DNA from: DAIPJH01 sp036770365
GTDB lineage: Bacteria; Pseudomonadota; Alphaproteobacteria; Rickettsiales; UBA998
Assembly (NCBI GenBank): GCA_036770365.1
Contig: DAIPJH010000011.1
Span: 1 to 64,000, forward strand
Reading direction: 5' to 3'
DNA: 64,000 nucleotides
Below, in pieces: positions 8,681 through 16,537 of this stretch. The notes beneath the pieces are model-generated. The model was not told the DNA's origin and did not search any database. It saw nothing but the letters and a program-made list of their open reading frames with translations. The position numbers were made by a program, and so were the translations under genes. Position 1 is the first letter of the stretch. The number at the start of each line of letters is the position of its first letter.

Positions 8681-11068
8681 ATGCTCTCAAGACACCTAGA
8701 GGCAACATTGCACCGCGCTCTGTCGGTTGCAAAAGCTAATCGCCACGAGTTTGCTACCTTAGAGCATCTGCTCTTTGCACTTGCGGACGATCCCGATGCC
8801 TCCTCTGTCCTGCGTGGTTGCGGCGTTAATCTTGATGCACTCCGCCGTAGCTTGGGAGAGTTTTTAGAAAACGATCTCAGCTCATTAGTGGTAGAAAACC
8901 TTGAAGAATCAAAACCAACTGCGGGCTTCCAGCGCGTCATTCACCGCGCAGCGATTCATGTACAATCCTCAGGTCGCCATGAGGTCACTGGCGCAAATGT
9001 ATTGGTCGCACTCTTCTCAGAAAAAGATTCACATGCGGTGTTCTTCTTGCAAGAGCAAGATCTGAACCGCTTGGACGTTGTAAACTATATTTCTCATGGC
9101 ATCGTTAAATACGGCGACTTCATGCGTATTGGCGGTACAAGCAACAATGCTGTTTCTGCTACTCCACGCACACCTGAGAATATCTCAAACGATGAAGATA
9201 ATGATGCTTCAGAAGAAAGCACTAATTTCCGCGCCACAGGCAACCGTGAAAAAGAAAAAGAACAGCCACAAGATGCGCTGACACTCTATTGCCAAAACCT
9301 AAACACCAAGGCACAAAATGGCAAAACCGATATTTTGGTGGGTCGTGAAGAAGAAGTTGAACGCACCATCCAAATCCTTTGCCGCCGCAGCAAGAACAAC
9401 CCACTTTATGTGGGTGAGGCTGGGGTTGGTAAAACCGCAATTGCGGAAGGCTTGGCTCTGCGCATCACACGCGGCGAAGTACCTGGGGTACTACGCAACG
9501 CTGTCATTTTCTCACTCGATATGGGTAGCTTGCTTGCTGGTACGCGTTATCGTGGAGACTTTGAAGAACGCATGAAAGCGGTCATCAAAGAAGTCGAACG
9601 CCTGCCACATGCAGTACTTTTCATTGACGAAATCCACACCATTATTGGTGCGGGTTCTACCTCTGGCGGCGCACTTGACGCATGCAACCTGCTCAAGCCT
9701 GCCCTCGCTCGCGGTATGTTCCGTTGCATGGGTTCAACTACCTTTAAAGAATACAAAAACCACATCGAAAAAGATCGTGCGTTAGCACGTCGTTTCCAAA
9801 AAATTGATGTAGCAGAACCCTCTGTTGAACATAGCATCAAAATTCTACGCGGTTTGAAGCCCTATTACGAAGAGCATCACAATGTACGCTACACACCGCT
9901 TGCCATTAAAGCAGCAGTAGAACTCTCTGCGCGTTATATTCATGATCGCAAACTTCCTGATAAAGCGATTGATATTTTAGACGAGGCAGGCGCAGCGCAA
10001 ATGTTGTTCCCTGAAAGCAAACGCAAGAAAACCATTACCCACCGCGAGATTGAACAGATCGTAGCGAAGGTAGCGCGCATGCCAGAACGTTCATTGAACA
10101 CCGATGAAGCGAAAAAACTTCAGCACCTAGCAAGCGAGCTTAAACTCACCGTATTTGGTCAAGACAACGCGGTTGACCAAGTGGTCAGTGCCATCAAAAT
10201 GTCACGCGCTGGTCTTCGTGAAGAAGAAAAACCAATCGGTAACTACCTCTTCACAGGTCCAACAGGTGTTGGCAAAACCGAGGTCGCTAACCAACTCGCA
10301 AGCCAACTTGGCATGGAGATGCTACGCTTTGATATGTCTGAATATATGGAAAAACACTCAGTATCAGGTTTGATTGGCTCTCCTCCAGGTTATGTCGGTC
10401 ACGATGACGGCGGTCAACTTACAGACGCGGTTGCTAAACATCCTTATGCAGTCGTTCTTTTTGATGAGATCGAGAAAGCCCATCCAGATATTTACAACAT
10501 CTTGTTGCAAGTGATGGATTACGGCAAACTCACCGACCAATCAGGCCGCACTGTAGATTTCCGCAACACCATCATCATTATGACCAGCAACGCTGGCGCA
10601 TCGGATATGGAACGCTCTCCTATTGGCTTTGGTCGTGAATCTCGTACAGGGGATGATAAAGACGCTGTCAAACGCCTCTTCACTCCAGAATTCCGCAACC
10701 GCTTGGATGCCATCATTCCATTCGCGCATCTTAATCCTGAAGTTATTTTGCATGTGGTAGACAAGTTCATTCACAAGCTAGAAGCGCAACTCGCAGACCG
10801 CAACATCACCATTTCACTCACCCGTGAGGCGCGTGATTGGTTGGCTGAACGTGGCTATGAACGTGCCAACGGCGCACGCCCTCTTGGTCGCTTGATTGCT
10901 GACAAAATCAAAAAACCGCTCGCAGATGAGGTCTTGTTCGGCAAACTCTGCAAAGGCGGACATGTCAGCGTAATTGTGAAAAATGATGAACCATCGTTCA
11001 AGTTCAGCAAACCAACGCGCAAAGACACCAAAAACCGCGAGGCGTTGGATGAGCTAGAAGATGCTTAA
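8681..11068 (+). CDS. clpA: ClpA, ATPase of the ClpAP protease
   Basis: This 795-residue AAA+ unfoldase feeds substrates to ClpP. In order it has a double Clp_N repeat (residues 1-140), an acidic linker rich in Asn/Asp/Glu (about 155-200), a first AAA+ module with Walker A GEAGVGKT near residue 245, and a second with GPTGVGKT near residue 526 and a ClpB-D2-type C-terminal domain. ISSNAGA-like text reads MTSNAGASDM. I start at the ATG at 8681 (MLSRHLE), which has AAGAAAGGG upstream; the longer reading from 8642 overlaps clpS and adds non-conserved residues. A strong terminator follows. Confidence 0.97.
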   Translation: MLSRHLEATLHRALSVAKANRHEFATLEHLLFALADDPDASSVLRGCGVNLDALRRSLGEFLENDLSSLVVENLEESKPTAGFQRVIHRAAIHVQSSGRHEVTGANVLVALFSEKDSHAVFFLQEQDLNRLDVVNYISHGIVKYGDFMRIGGTSNNAVSATPRTPENISNDEDNDASEESTNFRATGNREKEKEQPQDALTLYCQNLNTKAQNGKTDILVGREEEVERTIQILCRRSKNNPLYVGEAGVGKTAIAEGLALRITRGEVPGVLRNAVIFSLDMGSLLAGTRYRGDFEERMKAVIKEVERLPHAVLFIDEIHTIIGAGSTSGGALDACNLLKPALARGMFRCMGSTTFKEYKNHIEKDRALARRFQKIDVAEPSVEHSIKILRGLKPYYEEHHNVRYTPLAIKAAVELSARYIHDRKLPDKAIDILDEAGAAQMLFPESKRKKTITHREIEQIVAKVARMPERSLNTDEAKKLQHLASELKLTVFGQDNAVDQVVSAIKMSRAGLREEEKPIGNYLFTGPTGVGKTEVANQLASQLGMEMLRFDMSEYMEKHSVSGLIGSPPGYVGHDDGGQLTDAVAKHPYAVVLFDEIEKAHPDIYNILLQVMDYGKLTDQSGRTVDFRNTIIIMTSNAGASDMERSPIGFGRESRTGDDKDAVKRLFTPEFRNRLDAIIPFAHLNPEVILHVVDKFIHKLEAQLADRNITISLTREARDWLAERGYERANGARPLGRLIADKIKKPLADEVLFGKLCKGGHVSVIVKNDEPSFKFSKPTRKDTKNREALDELEDA

Positions 11069-11104
11069 TACCGAACAGACGTGAAAACGTTTTCAATGAA
11101 AAAA

Positions 11105-11130
11105 CGCGAGGGGCAACCCTCGCGTTTTTT
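11105..11130 (+). terminator. Intrinsic terminator after clpA
   Basis: The stem CGCGAGGG / CCCTCGCG (11105-11112 with 11117-11124) has a GCAA tetraloop and is followed by T6. A short perfect palindrome GAAAACGTTTTC lies just before it at 11083-11094. Confidence 0.9.
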
Positions 11131-11149
11131 ACTAAGCACAGAGTTTCAT

Positions 11150-11178
11150 TTGCCAATCATTCAATTTTTTGGCATACT
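11150..11178 (+). promoter_or_regulatory. Candidate promoter placing the start at the protease ATG
   Basis: TTGCCA (11150-11155) and CATACT (11173-11178) are 17 nt apart. The start expected 7 nt further on coincides with the tandem ATGs at 11182 and 11185, so the message could be leaderless. No Shine-Dalgarno sequence is visible before the ATG. The -10 matches only 4 of 6 positions. Confidence 0.35.
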
Positions 11179-11181
11179 TAG

Positions 11182-11904
11182 ATGATGAAAAAAGCCATAA
11201 CCGCCCTGCTCCTCTGCCTTAGCGTCAGCGCACCCGCACACAGCGGGATGACGAAGTTTTCCTCAGGCACGGGATTTTTCGTTAGCCTGAATGGTGACAT
11301 TATCACCAGCGCACATGTCCTTAAAGAATGCAAATCGACCTATGTACAGGGTAATTTCGAACAAGCCGTTCCTGTGGATATCATTAATAAAGATGATGAC
11401 GTCGATCTTGCTTTACTACGCGCAGATATCACCCCACCCAACATTGCCTATCTACGCATGGACTCTACCCCCACCGAAATTGGTGATAAGGTCATGCTAC
11501 TCGGCTACCCCGAAGAATATGCAGGTACGGGTAAATACAACACCAGCTTCTCGCAGGTCACCGCACTCCAAGGCCCAGGGGGTGAAGATAAATGGATTCA
11601 GTTTGAAAACGCCGCACGTCATGGCAATAGTGGCGGACCGCTACTCGACACTGCGGGCAATGTCATAGGCGTCATCACCGCCAAGACTGAAATACTCCGC
11701 CATAATGACTTAAACAACACCGATGAAGTCGTCTCGACCTCTGATGTCGCAGTGGGACTCCCCGCCCTCAAAGATTTCATGATGCAAAATCGTATCTACA
11801 GCCGCATGCGTGACTCACTCATGCTCTTGTCAGACAGCCGCAACGCCCATAAATCCAGTGACTTTATCGTCAATGTACTGTGCATGCAAGGCGCAGTGGA
11901 ATGA
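11182..11904 (+). CDS. Exported trypsin-like serine protease
   Basis: This 240-residue S1-family protease has a Sec signal peptide (MMKKAITALLLCLSVSAPAHS). The catalytic triad is visible in order: His in TSAHVL, Asp in DDDVDLALL and Ser in HGNSGGPLL. The fold is that of the DegP/HtrA protease domain, but no PDZ domain follows, so it is a minimal periplasmic protease. The C-terminal 50 residues after VGLPALKDFM are not recognised. A short orphan ORF lies 27 nt downstream. The preferred start is one of two adjacent ATGs (11182, 11185). Confidence 0.88.
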   Translation: MMKKAITALLLCLSVSAPAHSGMTKFSSGTGFFVSLNGDIITSAHVLKECKSTYVQGNFEQAVPVDIINKDDDVDLALLRADITPPNIAYLRMDSTPTEIGDKVMLLGYPEEYAGTGKYNTSFSQVTALQGPGGEDKWIQFENAARHGNSGGPLLDTAGNVIGVITAKTEILRHNDLNNTDEVVSTSDVAVGLPALKDFMMQNRIYSRMRDSLMLLSDSRNAHKSSDFIVNVLCMQGAVE

Positions 11905-11931
11905 CTATAGTCCATCAATAAGGCAACACCC

Positions 11932-12312
11932 ATGAGAACCGAAGATGGCAATGAATGTAAATTGACACATACCCAGCAGGACATCACACTTGCTGCTGAT
12001 ACTGCGCGCCAAACCTATTGGATTAATCATAAAGTCGATGAAGAACATCCTCTAACATTTGAGTCTCTTTCCATAAGCGCAGCAGACGGCAAAACCAGTA
12101 CTGTAGCATTTTCTAAAAAAGACGGGTTTGCATCCACAGAAAAAAGACTCTTTGCTGATAACAGCACCAAACTATCCCTCGTGCGCCGCGTGATGAACAA
12201 TCTCGGCATCTCCTGCACAGACGCATCAGGCGACGCTGTCGTCCCCAACTTCACCTTGAAAGATATTGAGGGTTTGAAGAAGTCGAAGGAAGATGGCGCA
12301 CTGGGTAAGTGA
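11932..12312 (+). CDS. Hypothetical protein, 126 residues
   Basis: I do not recognise this protein. It has no membrane segment or signal peptide, is polar and Lys/Asp/Thr-rich, and has two cysteines (Cys9 and Cys95). The ATG at 11932 has AAGG 8 nt upstream. An in-frame stop at 11908 rules out a longer version. It follows the exported protease after 27 nt and may be its operon partner, but without a signal peptide it is not obviously exported. The lack of a normal N-terminal hydrophobic start could mean that it is the remnant of a larger exported domain. Confidence 0.5.
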   Translation: MRTEDGNECKLTHTQQDITLAADTARQTYWINHKVDEEHPLTFESLSISAADGKTSTVAFSKKDGFASTEKRLFADNSTKLSLVRRVMNNLGISCTDASGDAVVPNFTLKDIEGLKKSKEDGALGK

Positions 12313-12325
12313 GCGACAACAATAC

Positions 12326-12354
12326 TTGAACTATCGCACTAAGTACTATATATT
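12326..12354 (+). promoter_or_regulatory. Predicted promoter of the HigBA-like pair
   Basis: TTGAAC (12326-12331) and TATATT (12349-12354) are spaced by 17 nt, with the start expected near 12361. AT-rich symmetric sequence around the -10 (ACTATATATTATAGCTAT) could serve as an operator for the HTH antitoxin. Confidence 0.55.
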
Positions 12355-12382
12355 ATAGCTATGTTGAACGTGGATAGAAGCG

Positions 12383-12766
12383 GTGCGGATATTTAAAAAC
12401 ACATGGTTTACTAAATTTGCACGCAAGGAAGGCATTACGGATGCCATGTTGCGTAAGGCGATAGACGATGTTGAACATGGTAAAGTAGATGCTGATTATG
12501 GCGGCGGTGTTATTAAACAACGTATCGCACGACCAAGTGAAGGTAAGTCTGGCGGCTATCGTTCCATTATTTATTACAAACAAGGAAATAAAGCGTTTTT
12601 TGTGTACGGGTTTGCGAAGAAAAATCAAAGCAATATCAGCAAGCAAGATGAACGTAACTTTAAGGCTTCCGCCAAAGAAGTGTTGAATTTTTCAGACGCT
12701 ATGCTGGACGAATATGTGGTGCAGGGCATTTTTGAGGAGATTGAAGACGATGACGAAGAAATTTAA
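12383..12766 (+). CDS. RelE/HigB-family toxin
   Basis: This 127-residue predicted mRNA interferase belongs to the group of type II toxins that resemble COG4737. It begins at GTG 12383 (VRIFKNTWFTKFARKEGI). Conserved features are basic residues around GGVIKQRIARPSEGKSGGYRSIIYY and the strand KAFFVYGFAKKNQSNIS, then a helical acidic tail ending EEIEDDDEEI. The antitoxin gene overlaps its 3' end by 17 nt, giving the toxin-first order typical of higBA. I cannot see whether the toxin is active. Confidence 0.85.
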   Translation: MRIFKNTWFTKFARKEGITDAMLRKAIDDVEHGKVDADYGGGVIKQRIARPSEGKSGGYRSIIYYKQGNKAFFVYGFAKKNQSNISKQDERNFKASAKEVLNFSDAMLDEYVVQGIFEEIEDDDEEI

Positions 12767-13067
12767 AAGCGAAGCAAGTGCCGTCATTCATGAAATGATG
12801 TCACAACTTTATGACGCAGGCGCAATCAACCGCAAAACCATGCGCGAGTTTGATAATTCCTGCCTCACCCCCATTCACGCTTTCACCGCCGAAGAAATCC
12901 GCCAGCTACGCGAACGCGAAGAAGTCAGCCAAACCGTCTTTGCGCGTTATCTCGGTATGAGCAAAGACACCATCAGCCAGTGGGAACGCGGCGAGAAAAA
13001 ACCGATTGGCGCATCGTTGAAGCTCTTGTCACTGGTCGCAGCGAAGGGGTTGAGTGCGATTGCTTGA
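12750..13067 (+). CDS. HTH (XRE/YiaG-type) antitoxin
   Basis: This 105-residue antitoxin and DNA-binding autorepressor partners the RelE/HigB-like toxin. The C-terminal helix-turn-helix is clear: EEIRQLREREEVSQTVFARYLGMSKDTISQWERGEKKP. The N-terminal half (MTKKFKSEASAVIHEMM...) is typical of antitoxins that clamp the toxin. I use the ATG at 12750, preceded by GAGGAGATTGAAG; the longer reading from 12714 is inside the toxin and not conserved. Confidence 0.88.
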   Translation: MTKKFKSEASAVIHEMMSQLYDAGAINRKTMREFDNSCLTPIHAFTAEEIRQLREREEVSQTVFARYLGMSKDTISQWERGEKKPIGASLKLLSLVAAKGLSAIA

Positions 13068-13121
13068 ATTTTACCAAAAGTCGTTATTAAACAATAAAAT
13101 AAAAAGATGGTCATTAACATT

Positions 13122-13361
13122 ATGCAATATGCCTATACTATAACCGCTTTGGGACTTTTCTGTGATTTTATAGGAGTTATGGTACTAGGCTACGACCTCA
13201 TAAGACTCCAAAATATAACTAAAAAATCTGCGGATTACAAATTACAAAAATATATTGAGTTTGAGGATAACTATGGGAGTACAGCAGATTGGGCGCAATC
13301 GCTGAAAACATCCACCCCTAATCTTGAAAAACAACCTCAATTCCCACCAACAACCCACTAA
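13122..13361 (+). CDS. Small single-pass membrane protein
   Basis: This protein of about 79 residues has one N-terminal helix, YTITALGLFCDFIGVMVLGY, followed by a short basic stretch and a polar Pro-rich tail. It is unrecognised beyond its general shape. The preferred start is the ATG at 13122; an ATG at 13107 adds five residues. It may be a free-standing gene, since there is a 39-nt gap behind the antitoxin and a long non-coding palindromic element follows. Confidence 0.5.
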   Translation: MQYAYTITALGLFCDFIGVMVLGYDLIRLQNITKKSADYKLQKYIEFEDNYGSTADWAQSLKTSTPNLEKQPQFPPTTH

Positions 13362-13468
13362 AATCCCACAATTAAATTTTATTTCACTTTTTTATTCACT
13401 TTTTGAAAAACACCACTATATTGCACTCACTTTTTAGGATATACTCCTGTTAACAGTGAAAGACACAT

Positions 13469-13642
13469 GGGTCATAGTCGTACTCATAGTGTTGAGGGAT
13501 TCGCTAGAGTGTAGCGAAAACATTGGTTTTCGAGAACCGCACCGCAGTGTACGTTAAGTACATGAGGAGCGGAAAGCGCAGAAAAACATTGTTTGCAGCA
13601 CACGCTAGTCGATTCAATCAATACTATGTAACGGCATGACCC
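13469..13642. repeat. 174-bp palindromic element C upstream of ornithine decarboxylase
   Basis: The termini GGGTCAT (13469-13475) and ATGACCC (13636-13642) are perfect reverse complements, and about 35 further bases on each side pair imperfectly. Inside lies GGAGCGGAAAGCGCAG with TTTGCAGCAC, a core that recurs in the palindrome at 34028-34120. It fills most of the 330-bp gap before the decarboxylase, with no ORF. It looks like a non-autonomous mobile or MITE-like repeat. Confidence 0.6.
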
Positions 13643-13691
13643 GTTTTTGACTGGAGTACTTGTTCAACAACTAGTAGGGTTTTTATGCGAG

Positions 13692-14885
13692 ATGGAAAAA
13701 CATTTTGGCACGATAGCTAGCGTAGCACATTACGCTAATCTGAATCCGTTATTTGTCTTCCGCCCCCACGCGATACAACGTGCGGCGGATTTTTTTGTGA
13801 ACAAATTTCAGGGGACGCCGCTGTTTGCGGTGAAGACCAATCCAGAAAAACACGCGCTTAAAGCGTTGTATGAACATGGTGTCACCTCGTTTGACGTAGC
13901 ATCACTGGATGAAATTGAGACGATTAAGTCCCTTTTCCCTGAAGCTCCCATGTATTTCATGCACCCTGTGAAATCACGTCACGCAATCCGTGAAGCTTAC
14001 TTCACGCATGGTGTGCGTCATTTTTCGCTTGATTGCATGGAAGAACTAAACAAAATCCGCGAAGAAACAGAATATGCAGAGGATCTTTGCCTATTTCTTC
14101 GCCTTGCCATCCCCAACACCTATGCAGAAATGACGCTGGCTGATAAATTCGGCGTAAATCTGCAAGAAGCTCCGATTTTGCTTCGCGCGATGCGTCAGTT
14201 TTCGCGTGAGCTTGGCGTTTCGTTCCATGTTGGCTCGCAGTGTATGCATCCTGATGCGTACCGCATTGCGATTCGTTTGGCGGGTGAAGTGATTGAGCAA
14301 TCAGGTATACACATTGAGCATTTCAATGTCGGTGGCGGTTTCCCGTCCATCTATCCTGGTATGGTTCCTCCTCCGCTGGAAGACTTTTTTGATGCGATTC
14401 ACGATGAGTTTGCCAAAGTGAATAAAAACCGCAACATGAACCTATTATGCGAACCAGGGCGTGCGCTCGTGGCGGAATCCACCTCCATGATTGTGCGTGT
14501 TGATTTGCGTAAAAGCAACATGCTCTACATCAATGACGGAACGTATGGCTGTTTGTTCGATGCAGGTACGCCGAAATTCATCTTCCCAACCCGCGCTCTG
14601 CGCGAAGAAGAGATGAGCGGCACCGACATGCACCCGTTTAGCTTCTACGGCCCAACCTGTGACTCGCTCGATGTCATGAAAGGCCCTTTCTACCTGCCGA
14701 AAGACATGGGAGAAGGTGATTTCATCGAAATCGGTCAAGTCGGTGCGTATGGCCGCACAATGGCAACCAAGTTCAATGGCTTCGGCCATGAAGATGGCGT
14801 TGTCTGCGTCAGCGACGAACCGCTCATGACCATGTATGGCGATGACAGCACCTATGGTCGTCCGTTAGAGGTGATTGCAGCGTAA
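13692..14885 (+). CDS. Ornithine (or lysine/ornithine) decarboxylase, alanine-racemase fold
   Basis: This PLP enzyme of about 397 residues makes putrescine from ornithine. The PLP lysine is in PLFAVKTNP, the phosphate and Gly-rich loop is FNVGGGFPS, CEPGRALVAES is the EPGR motif, and the dimer-interface catalytic Cys is in YGPTCDSLDV. FHVGSQC fits the His that stacks on PLP. I start at the ATG at 13692 (MEKHFGTI), which has GTAGGG about 11 nt upstream; the longer TTG reading from 13647 adds unconserved residues. It ends in a strong terminator. The polyamine genes at 20068-23410 use its product. Confidence 0.93.
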   Translation: MEKHFGTIASVAHYANLNPLFVFRPHAIQRAADFFVNKFQGTPLFAVKTNPEKHALKALYEHGVTSFDVASLDEIETIKSLFPEAPMYFMHPVKSRHAIREAYFTHGVRHFSLDCMEELNKIREETEYAEDLCLFLRLAIPNTYAEMTLADKFGVNLQEAPILLRAMRQFSRELGVSFHVGSQCMHPDAYRIAIRLAGEVIEQSGIHIEHFNVGGGFPSIYPGMVPPPLEDFFDAIHDEFAKVNKNRNMNLLCEPGRALVAESTSMIVRVDLRKSNMLYINDGTYGCLFDAGTPKFIFPTRALREEEMSGTDMHPFSFYGPTCDSLDVMKGPFYLPKDMGEGDFIEIGQVGAYGRTMATKFNGFGHEDGVVCVSDEPLMTMYGDDSTYGRPLEVIAA

Positions 14886-14925
14886 GTCAGTTATGAGTTA
14901 TGCGTCTTACGTTATGAGTGAGAAG

Positions 14926-14951
14926 GGCAGCGAGCAATCGCTGCCTTTTTT
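14926..14951 (+). terminator. Intrinsic terminator after ornithine decarboxylase
   Basis: The 8-bp stem GGCAGCGA / TCGCTGCC has a GCAA tetraloop and is followed by T6. The same 19-nt hairpin recurs at 15575-15593, on the far side of the ParDE-like pair. Confidence 0.92.
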
Positions 14952-14967
14952 GTTGAGAAACACACAA

Positions 14968-14997
14968 GTTGCAAAGAGTTGCACTTTATGATAATCT
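14968..14997 (+). promoter_or_regulatory. ParDE-like promoter with direct-repeat operator
   Basis: The -35 TTGCAA (14969-14974) and -10 TAATCT (14992-14997) are 17 nt apart. GTTGCA occurs twice, at 14968-14973 and 14978-14983, exactly one helical turn apart. That is the spacing expected for a ribbon-helix-helix antitoxin repressor, so autoregulation is likely. Confidence 0.55.
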
Positions 14998-15018
14998 TGT
15001 GCATAAATGGAGGGTGTC

Positions 15019-15288
15019 ATGAGCAGCACACAAGGCATTAAACTAGACGAAACCACAAAAATTCGCCTAAAGAACCTTTCGCAACTGCGCGATAGGTCGC
15101 CGCATTGGTTGATGAAAGAAGCGATTGAACATTATTTGGAGCGTGAAGAGCGCTACGAACAAGAAAAAAAAGAAGATTTAGAACGCTGGGAAACCTATCA
15201 ACTTACAGGTCACGCTATTGCTCACGAAGAGGCAGCGCAGTGGTTGCAGCAACTCGCGCAAGGCAATGTCGTGCCATGTCCGAAGTAA
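15019..15288 (+). CDS. Ribbon-helix-helix antitoxin (ParD/CopG type)
   Basis: This antitoxin has 89 residues. The N-terminal strand TQGIKLDETTKIRLKNLSQLR and the helix SPHWLMKEAIEHYLEREE form a ribbon-helix-helix DNA-binding domain; the C-terminal helical part would bind the toxin. The ATG at 15019 has an excellent GGAGGG upstream. The gene overlaps the toxin gene by 13 nt (antitoxin first). Confidence 0.88.
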   Translation: MSSTQGIKLDETTKIRLKNLSQLRDRSPHWLMKEAIEHYLEREERYEQEKKEDLERWETYQLTGHAIAHEEAAQWLQQLAQGNVVPCPK

Positions 15289-15566
15289 AGTGGTTACCCG
15301 CAGCACTGGCGGATTTTGAACGGCTGCATCATTTTATCTATCAAAAAAGCCCTGATGCCGCAGCGCGAGCAGCCAATGCGATTTTAGACGGCGCAAATTT
15401 GTTAAAAACCTCCCCTGCAATGGGTCGCCCTATGGCAGATGGCACAGGACGCAGAGAAATTTACATACCTTTCAATGCAACTGCCTATGTCCTACGCTAT
15501 AGGATAGAACATGAAAGCACCGCCGTGATTATCCGCGTGTGGCATAGCAAAGAAGAGAGAGCGTAA
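15276..15566 (+). CDS. ParE/RelE-family toxin
   Basis: This 96-residue toxin is paired with the ribbon-helix-helix antitoxin. Family features are KWLPAALADFERLHHFIYQKSPDAA at the N-terminus, SPAMGRPMADGTGRREIYIPF in the middle and YVLRYRIEHESTAVIIRVWHSKEER at the end. ParE-type members poison gyrase and RelE-type members cut mRNA; I cannot tell them apart from sequence here. The start at 15276 lies inside the antitoxin ORF, so translation is coupled. A terminator follows at once. Confidence 0.88.
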   Translation: MSEVKWLPAALADFERLHHFIYQKSPDAAARAANAILDGANLLKTSPAMGRPMADGTGRREIYIPFNATAYVLRYRIEHESTAVIIRVWHSKEERA

Positions 15567-15570
15567 CGTA

Positions 15571-15599
15571 AAAAGGCAGCGAGCAATCGCTGCTTTTTT
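15571..15599 (+). terminator. Intrinsic terminator after the ParE-like toxin
   Basis: The stem GCAGCGA / TCGCTGC has a GCAA loop, four A residues before it and T6 after it. It is a near copy of the terminator at 14926-14951. Confidence 0.9.
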
Positions 15600-15693
15600 A
15601 CAATGTGAAGATTTGATGACATTCTCTCTCAACCCATTGAGAGAGAGAGAGAAATGGTAAGCTGCCTCTGGTTTAATAATTCAAGAGGCAAAA

Positions 15694-16410
15694 ATGGAAA
15701 CGTCTGGTAAAATTCAAAACAATGAAATAACTGTAGCCTTAGGGGACATGACAAAACGCGCTGCGGATGCCTATGTTGTACCTCAATTTACAAGCGCAGC
15801 TTCTTACGGTGGTGTTGGCGGAGCTGTCGCTCGTTCTGGTGGACGAGAGGGTTTAGACTCATTTCAAGAATTTATTGATGCTCAGGGAGAACAAAAATTT
15901 GGAACTGTATTACTAACAGATTCAGGGGGAGGTGCTGCAAAAAAATTATTACATGTAGTATCCGTAGGTTCTGATCGTGCAGATGAATTCAATACCATTC
16001 AAACTGCCTTTTATAATGCATTAAAAGTTGCAGAACAAAATGGACTAAAAGAAATTGCCGCACCAGCGATGGGTACGGGCATTATAGGTCAATTGACATC
16101 TAGACAATCGGCAAAAGCGATGATGTCTGCACTTAATCAATACGCAGAAGAGGGTGGACAGCCCATTAAGGTATCCTTTGTAATTTATGGCGACCAAGCA
16201 GCATATCAAGATTTTGCAGATACATTAAAGGATAAGTCTTACTCAACGGCTCAAAAAGAAGAAGGACAAAAAAAGTTTGATGCTGGGAAGTGGGTTGTCG
16301 GCATGGCAAGAGATGCAGATGCAAACAACAAAGCTTTTGCAGACGCACATCAAAAACGCAATCCGACTGAACCTGATGGTTCAGGATGGGGCAAAGGAAA
16401 AAAGAACTAA
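15694..16410 (+). CDS. Macro-domain protein
   Basis: This 238-residue protein has an ADP-ribose-binding macro domain over residues 10-180. Visible are the opening ITVALGDMTKRAADAYVVP, loop 1 GGVGGAVARSGG and loop 2 APAMGTGIIGQL. Macro domains bind or remove ADP-ribose from proteins, nucleic acids or metabolites. The usual NAAN at the end of strand 3 is replaced here by VVPQF, so catalysis may differ. The C-terminal 55 residues are polar and probably disordered (KGKKN end). The ATG at 15694 has AAGAGG upstream. It follows two toxin-antitoxin pairs, which suggests an accessory or defence setting (inference). Confidence 0.85.
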   Translation: METSGKIQNNEITVALGDMTKRAADAYVVPQFTSAASYGGVGGAVARSGGREGLDSFQEFIDAQGEQKFGTVLLTDSGGGAAKKLLHVVSVGSDRADEFNTIQTAFYNALKVAEQNGLKEIAAPAMGTGIIGQLTSRQSAKAMMSALNQYAEEGGQPIKVSFVIYGDQAAYQDFADTLKDKSYSTAQKEEGQKKFDAGKWVVGMARDADANNKAFADAHQKRNPTEPDGSGWGKGKKN

Positions 16411-16459
16411 AAATTCGCTTTTCCCCCTCACTCGCGCTACACTCACCCAATATAAAACA

Positions 16460-16522
16460 TATAGCACTACACCATGTGAACAATGCCACATAACGTGTCA
16501 TTACTAACATGGAAGTGCTATA
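16460..16522. repeat. 63-bp hairpin repeat (family with TATAGCA ends), copy 1
   Basis: The ends TATAGCACTACACCATGT and ACATGGAAGTGCTATA pair, and the interior pairs again as AATGCCAC-ATAAC-GTGTCATT, so the whole unit folds as one long stem. It ends 15 bp before rnr. Copies 2 and 3 lie on the other side of rnr. Confidence 0.75.
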
Positions 16523-16537
16523 ATAAACGGTGAGACC

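Noticed and set aside
13647..13691. Longer N-terminus for ornithine decarboxylase from a TTG
   Set aside because: The added residues are not conserved; ATG 13692 has a plausible ribosome site and a family-like start.
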